From JACQAI01 sp035507915 (lineage in GTDB: Bacteria; Pseudomonadota; Alphaproteobacteria; Elsterales; Elsteraceae), in the NCBI GenBank assembly GCA_035507915.1, contig DATJNS010000229.1:1-9367 (forward strand): DNA of 9,367 nucleotides, read 5' to 3'. Made by a program: the position numbers and the translations under genes. Under the pieces are notes generated by a model. The model had not been told where the DNA came from. It worked only from the letters and a program-made list of their open reading frames with translations, and did not search any database. Shown here one piece after another: positions 5,842 to 9,367 of this stretch; within the stretch, counting starts at the first letter, position 1, and each line of letters begins with the position of its first letter.

Positions 5842-5962
5842 TACCCCCCATCCCAACCTTCCCCCTCAAGGGGGGAAGGGGTGCAGTGAGGCAGTGGGAT
5901 CGCTGCCGCACACTCGTTCCCACTCCCTCCCCCCTTGAGGGGGAGGGTTGGGGAGGGGGGTA
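5842..5962. repeat. Inverted doublet of extragenic palindromic repeats (REP/BIME-like), copy 1
   Basis: Two 38-base arms in opposite orientation, 5842-5879 and 5925-5962, are separated by 45 bases. Aligned by eye, one arm matches the reverse complement of the other at 34 of 38 positions, beginning TACCCCCC and sharing the core CCCCCTCAAGGGGGG. Each core is a small hairpin in itself (CCCCC, TCAA loop, GGGGG), and the whole doublet can fold into one long stem. It fills the gap between the acyl-CoA synthetase stop (5985) and the EcfG-like promoter (5798-5823). It could end or stabilise the synthetase transcript. The same element recurs at 8154-8265. Confidence 0.9.
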
Positions 5963-5984
5963 TGGGCGGCCCTGCCGTACAGCC

Positions 5985-8117
5985 CTACTTGATCAGGCCG
6001 GCGCCGCGGGCCCACTTGTACTTGGCGCCGAGCACGGCGACCGGGATCTCGGTCGAGTAGGCGTAGGCCGGGATGCCGTGGTCGTAAAGATACTCCGAGG
6101 CCTCCTCGACCTGGACGTCGCCGGCGAGCGAGGCGACCACCGGCTTGTGGATGCCCTTCGCCTTCATCTCCTCGACGATCTCGACCATCAGCTTGGCGAA
6201 CACCATCGGCGGCGTCACGATGGTGTGCCAGTAGCCGAGGATCAGCGAATGGATGCGCGGATCCTCGAGCCCGAGCTTGACCGTGTTCTGGTAGGTCTTG
6301 GGCGGCTCGCCGCCCGTGATGTCGACCGGATTGCCGGCGGCGCCGAACGGCGGGATGAACTTGCGGAACGCCGCGTCGAGGTCGGGCGGAATCACCATCA
6401 GCTTGAGGTCGTTGGCGACGCAGGCGTCCGACAGCAGCACGCCCGAGCCGCCGGCGCCGGTGATGATCACGACGTTCTCGCCCTTGGGCGTCGGCAGCTT
6501 CGGGATGCCGCGCGCGAAGTCGAGCATGTCGCGCAGGCTGTTGGCGCGGATCACGCCGCACTGCTTGAACACGTCCTCGTAGATCTTGTCGTTGCCGGCG
6601 AGCGCGCCGGTGTGCGAGCTCGCCGCCTTCGCGCCGGCCGACGTGCGGCCGGCCTTGAGCACGACCACCGGCTTCTTCTTGGTGACGCGCTTGGCGACCT
6701 CGGCGAACGAGCGGCCGTCCTTCAGGTCCTCGCAATGCTGCGCGATGATGTGGGTGTTCTCGTCCTGCTCGAAGAAGGTCAGGAGATCGTCCTCGTCGAG
6801 GTCCGACTTGTTGCCGAGGCCGACGATCGCCGACACGCCCATCTTGGCCGAGCGCGAGAAGCCGATGATCGCCATGCCGATGCCGCCCGACTGCGACGAC
6901 AGCGCCGCGTGGCCCTTGTAATCGTAGGCGGTGCAGAACGTCGCGCAGAGGTTCTTCCAGGTGTAGTAGAAGCCGTAGATGTTCGGCCCCATCAGCCGCA
7001 CGTTGTACTTGCGGCCGATCTCCTGGATCTCCTGCTGGCCTTCGACGTTGCCGGTCTCGGCGAAGCCCGACGGGATCAGGATCGCACCCGGGATCTTCTT
7101 CTCGCCGCACTCGACGAGCGCCTGGGCGACGAACTTGGCCGGGATCGCGAACACCGCGATGTCGATCGTGCCGGGCACGTCCTTGACCGACTTGAAGGCC
7201 TTGCGGCCCATGATCTCCTCGGCCTTCGGGTGGATCGGATAGATCTGGCCCTGGTAGCCGCCGTTGATCAGGTTCTTCATCACCGAGTTGCCGATCTTGC
7301 CGTCCTCGGCCGAGGCGCCGATCACGGCGACGGCATCGGGCTTCATGATGCGGTTCATGGCGACCAGGATGTCGGCCTGGCTCGGCCGGTGGCGCGGCGC
7401 CGCCGGCGCGAAGTCGAGCACGATGCGGACGTCGGCCGCGGTGGCGCCCTTCGCGGTGGCGAACACCGGGTTGAGATCGAGCTCGACGATCTCGGGGAAG
7501 TCGCTGACCAGCTGCGAGACCTTGACGATCAGGTCGGCGAGCGCGTTGCGGTCGACCGCCGCGCCGCCGCGCACGCCCTTCAGCATCTCGGCGGCCTGGA
7601 TGCCGTCGAGCATCGAGAGCGCGTCGTCCTTGGTCGCCGGCGCGAGCCGGAACGTCACGTCCTTCAGCACCTCGACCAGCACGCCGCCCATGCCGAACGC
7701 GACCAGCTTGCCGAAGCTGCCGTCGGTCACCGCGCCGACGATGACTTCCTGGCCGCCGGCCAGCATCTGCTGCACCTGGACGCCGTCGATCTTGGCGGAT
7801 GCCTTGTACTTCTTGGCGTTGGCGAGAATGGTGTCGTAGCCCTTCGAGACCTCGTCGGCGCTCTTCAGGCCGACCAGCACGCCGCCGGCCTCGGTCTTGT
7901 GCAGGATGTCGGGCGAGACGATCTTGAGCACGACCGGGAAGCCCATGCCGCTCGCGAGCTTGGCGGCCTCGGCCGCCGAGTTGGCCACGCCTTCCTGCGG
8001 CACCGGGATGCCGTAGGCGTCGCACAGCGCCTTGCCCTCGGGCGCGGTCAGCGCCGTGCGCTTGTCGGCCTTCGCCTGGTCCAGCACCTTCCGGACCGCT
8101 GCCTTGTCCGCCGCCAT
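5985..8117 (-). CDS. NDP-forming acyl-CoA synthetase (acetate--CoA ligase family), beta-alpha fusion
   Basis: A 710-residue cytoplasmic enzyme of the NDP-forming acyl-CoA synthetase superfamily, which couples acid + CoA + ATP to acyl-CoA + ADP + Pi reversibly through phosphohistidine. The ATP-grasp (beta) half comes first, residues about 10-235, with VVLKIVSPDILHKTEAGGV (62-80, including H73, the beta-side histidine) and VELDLNP (211-217). The alpha half follows: Rossmann CoA-binding domain from 255 (AVAVIGAS, 262-269), SSQSGGIG (407-414), and the phosphohistidine motif SSHTGALAG with H502. All key residues seem intact. The usual fusion order is alpha-beta, so this one is swapped. The start at 8117 has AAGGGAG at 8125-8131, 7 bases away; a longer frame to 8228 would run through the repeat and is rejected. 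It lies 162 bases downstream of frc on the same strand, so the substrate may be oxalate, formate or another small acid. This is inference. Confidence 0.9.
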   Translation of the reverse strand: MAADKAAVRKVLDQAKADKRTALTAPEGKALCDAYGIPVPQEGVANSAAEAAKLASGMGFPVVLKIVSPDILHKTEAGGVLVGLKSADEVSKGYDTILANAKKYKASAKIDGVQVQQMLAGGQEVIVGAVTDGSFGKLVAFGMGGVLVEVLKDVTFRLAPATKDDALSMLDGIQAAEMLKGVRGGAAVDRNALADLIVKVSQLVSDFPEIVELDLNPVFATAKGATAADVRIVLDFAPAAPRHRPSQADILVAMNRIMKPDAVAVIGASAEDGKIGNSVMKNLINGGYQGQIYPIHPKAEEIMGRKAFKSVKDVPGTIDIAVFAIPAKFVAQALVECGEKKIPGAILIPSGFAETGNVEGQQEIQEIGRKYNVRLMGPNIYGFYYTWKNLCATFCTAYDYKGHAALSSQSGGIGMAIIGFSRSAKMGVSAIVGLGNKSDLDEDDLLTFFEQDENTHIIAQHCEDLKDGRSFAEVAKRVTKKKPVVVLKAGRTSAGAKAASSHTGALAGNDKIYEDVFKQCGVIRANSLRDMLDFARGIPKLPTPKGENVVIITGAGGSGVLLSDACVANDLKLMVIPPDLDAAFRKFIPPFGAAGNPVDITGGEPPKTYQNTVKLGLEDPRIHSLILGYWHTIVTPPMVFAKLMVEIVEEMKAKGIHKPVVASLAGDVQVEEASEYLYDHGIPAYAYSTEIPVAVLGAKYKWARGAGLIK

Positions 8118-8153
8118 CTGTCGTCTCCCTTGAATGTCGTTTCGCTGAGGGTG

Positions 8154-8265
8154 CCCCCCACCCTGGCCCTCCCCCTCAAGGGGGGAGGGGATCGGACGAT
8201 GCAAGCGCCCGCCGCCTGCACATCGCAACCCCCTCCCCCCTTGAGGGGGAGGGTGGGGAGGGGGG
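8154..8265. repeat. Inverted doublet of extragenic palindromic repeats (REP/BIME-like), copy 2
   Basis: Arms at 8154-8190 and 8230-8265 are near-perfect inverted copies sharing CCCTCCCCCTCAAGGGGG, separated by 39 bases of unrelated sequence. The arms match those of the doublet at 5842-5962, but the spacers do not. It lies between the frc stop (8280) and the synthetase start (8117), so any frc-synthetase mRNA would contain a very stable stem-loop here. It could lower expression of the downstream gene or protect the frc message from 3' exonucleases. Confidence 0.9.
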
Positions 8266-8279
8266 ATTGGTGTGTTGCG

Positions 8280-9367
8280 CTACTCCGCCGCCTTGCGGGC
8301 GGGCGGGGTGAGCGCGCCCGAGCCCTTGAGCTCGGCGACCTTGGTCTCGTCGAGCTTGAGGACGTCGCGCAGGATCTCGTCGGTGTGCTCGCCGAGCAAG
8401 GGCGAGCGCGTCACCTCGGTCGGGCTGTCCGACAGCTTGATGGGGTTGCCGACCGAGAGATACTTGCCGCGCGTCGGGTGGTCGACCTCGACGACGGTGC
8501 CGGTCGCGCGCAGCGACTGCTCCTCGGCGATCTCCTTCATAGACAGGATCGGCCCGCACGGGATGTCGTACTTGTTGAGGATGTCCATGGCCTCGAACTT
8601 GGTCTTGGTCATGGTCCACGCCTCGATCGCGGCGAAGATCTCCTTCAGCCGCGGCAGGCGCGCGTCCGGCTTGGCGTAGTCGGGATCGGTGATCCACGCC
8701 GGCTTGCCGATCACCTCGCAGATCTTGTCCCACACCGGCGCCTGGGTGATGAAGTAGATGTAGGCGTTGGGATCGGTCTCCCAGCCCTTGCACTTCAGGA
8801 TCCAGCCCGGCTGGCCGCCGCCCGACGCGTTGCCGGCGCGCGGCACCGCCTCGCCGAACTTGCCGTGCGGATATTGCGGATATTCCTTCATGACGCCGGT
8901 GCGGGCGAGGCGCTGCTGGTCGCGCAGCTTGACGCGACAGAGATTGAGCACGCCATCCTGCATCGCCGCGAGCACCTTCTGGCCGCGGCCGGTGGTGTTG
9001 CGCTGATAGAGCGCCGAAACGATGCCGAGCGCCAGATGCAGCCCGGTGCCGCTGTCGCCGATCTGCGCGCCGGTGACCAGCGGCGGGCCGTCGTCGAAGC
9101 CGGTGGTCGAGGCGGCGCCGCCGGCGCACTGCGCGACGTTCTCGTAGACCTTGCAGTCCTCGTACGGGCCCGGGCCGAAGCCCTTGACCGAGGCGAGGAT
9201 CATGCGCGGGTTGAGTTCCTGGATGCGCTCCCAGGTGTAGCCCATGCGGTCGAGCGCGCCGGGCGCGAAGTTCTCGACCATCACGTCGCACACTTTGATC
9301 AGGCCGTCGATCACCTCCTTGCCCTTGGGGTGCTTGCTGTCGACCGTGATCGAGCGCTTGTTGTGGT
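8280..9367 (-). CDS. frc: Formyl-CoA:oxalate CoA-transferase, N-terminus beyond the window
   Basis: 361 codons are visible to the TAG at 8280-8282; about 60 N-terminal residues lie past the right edge. This class III CoA-transferase moves CoA from formyl-CoA to oxalate, giving oxalyl-CoA and formate. By recall it matches E. coli YfdW and Oxalobacter Frc along its length: HNKRSI at the edge, then DVMVENFAPGALDRMGYTWE, KVYENVAQCAGGAASTTGF, QDGVLNLCRVKLRDQQRL, QPGWILKCKGWETDPNAYIY, PLLGEHTDE. The catalytic aspartate (D169 in those enzymes) is in IGDSGTG, visible residue 104. The short EYPQYPHGKFGEAVPR connector is like YfdW, not the longer Oxalobacter form. The glycine loop reads SGGGQ (181-185) where both references have GGGGQ. 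Oxalyl-CoA decarboxylase, the usual partner, is not in the window. Confidence 0.95.
   Translation of the reverse strand, partial: HNKRSITVDSKHPKGKEVIDGLIKVCDVMVENFAPGALDRMGYTWERIQELNPRMILASVKGFGPGPYEDCKVYENVAQCAGGAASTTGFDDGPPLVTGAQIGDSGTGLHLALGIVSALYQRNTTGRGQKVLAAMQDGVLNLCRVKLRDQQRLARTGVMKEYPQYPHGKFGEAVPRAGNASGGGQPGWILKCKGWETDPNAYIYFITQAPVWDKICEVIGKPAWITDPDYAKPDARLPRLKEIFAAIEAWTMTKTKFEAMDILNKYDIPCGPILSMKEIAEEQSLRATGTVVEVDHPTRGKYLSVGNPIKLSDSPTEVTRSPLLGEHTDEILRDVLKLDETKVAELKGSGALTPPARKAAE

Noticed and set aside
4292..5938. A 548-codon open frame on the + strand
   Set aside because: It lies opposite msrQ and the DUF5666-like gene, which have clear family motifs. The translation is rich in R, E, H and G repeats typical of antisense frames in high-GC DNA, and it runs through the palindromic repeat.
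5866..8025. A 719-codon open frame on the - strand in another phase of the synthetase gene
   Set aside because: Arg/Gly-rich shadow of the true synthetase frame, and it extends through the repeat at 5842-5962.
8118..8228. N-terminal extension of the synthetase to an upstream ATG at 8228
   Set aside because: The extra 37 codons are translated from the palindromic repeat (PSPLEGEGQGGG), whereas the ATG at 8117 has a well-placed Shine-Dalgarno and starts the conserved region.
5842..8265. CRISPR or transposon ends
   Set aside because: The repeats are two inverted doublets more than 2 kb apart, not a regular array, and no transposase or target-site duplication is seen; the enclosed gene is metabolic.

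Overview
The window is very GC-rich, gene-dense chromosomal DNA from an alphaproteobacterium, probably Rhodospirillales or Hyphomicrobiales in the broad Bradyrhizobium/Reyranella sense. Three things point there: the protein families present, two promoters that fit the alphaproteobacterial general-stress sigma factor EcfG (GGAAC-type -35, 17-nt spacer, CGTT -10), and intergenic palindromic repeats built around CCCCCTCAAGGGGG. I see no tRNA, rRNA, CRISPR array, transposase or prophage gene. No gene-free gap exceeds about 215 bases.

Left part, 1-1233, + strand: the last 66 codons of a molybdenum-dependent formate dehydrogenase alpha subunit; a tightly coupled secreted protein of unknown function; then a small VOC (glyoxalase-fold) protein that may be translated from a leaderless mRNA. 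Next, 1240-2888, - strand: an AAA/ABC-type ATPase (RecF/SMC-like nucleotide-binding domain) followed by a second, unrelated VOC protein. Divergent from the ATPase, 2942-3913 on the + strand encodes an SMP-30/gluconolactonase-like beta-propeller.

Middle part, 4000-5770, - strand: a stress-response block. A periplasmic DUF5666-like protein and an MsrQ-type haem membrane protein form a probable operon behind an EcfG-like promoter. The CsbD-family protein downstream has its own perfect-consensus EcfG promoter. No msrP is seen beside msrQ, which is unusual.

Right part, 5985-9367, - strand: formyl-CoA:oxalate CoA-transferase (frc, N-terminus beyond the window) followed by a 710-residue NDP-forming acyl-CoA synthetase in the beta-alpha (ATP-grasp first) domain order. 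A large inverted pair of palindromic repeats lies after each of these two genes. With the formate dehydrogenase at the left edge, the window suggests a capacity to use oxalate: oxalate to oxalyl-CoA, to formyl-CoA, to formate, to CO2. Oxalyl-CoA decarboxylase would be expected just outside the right edge, but that is inference.

No clearly new multi-gene system is evident. The best leads are the frc/NDP-forming synthetase pairing, the msrP-less MsrQ coupled to a DUF5666-like periplasmic protein under a stress promoter, and the two repeat doublets around the synthetase gene.
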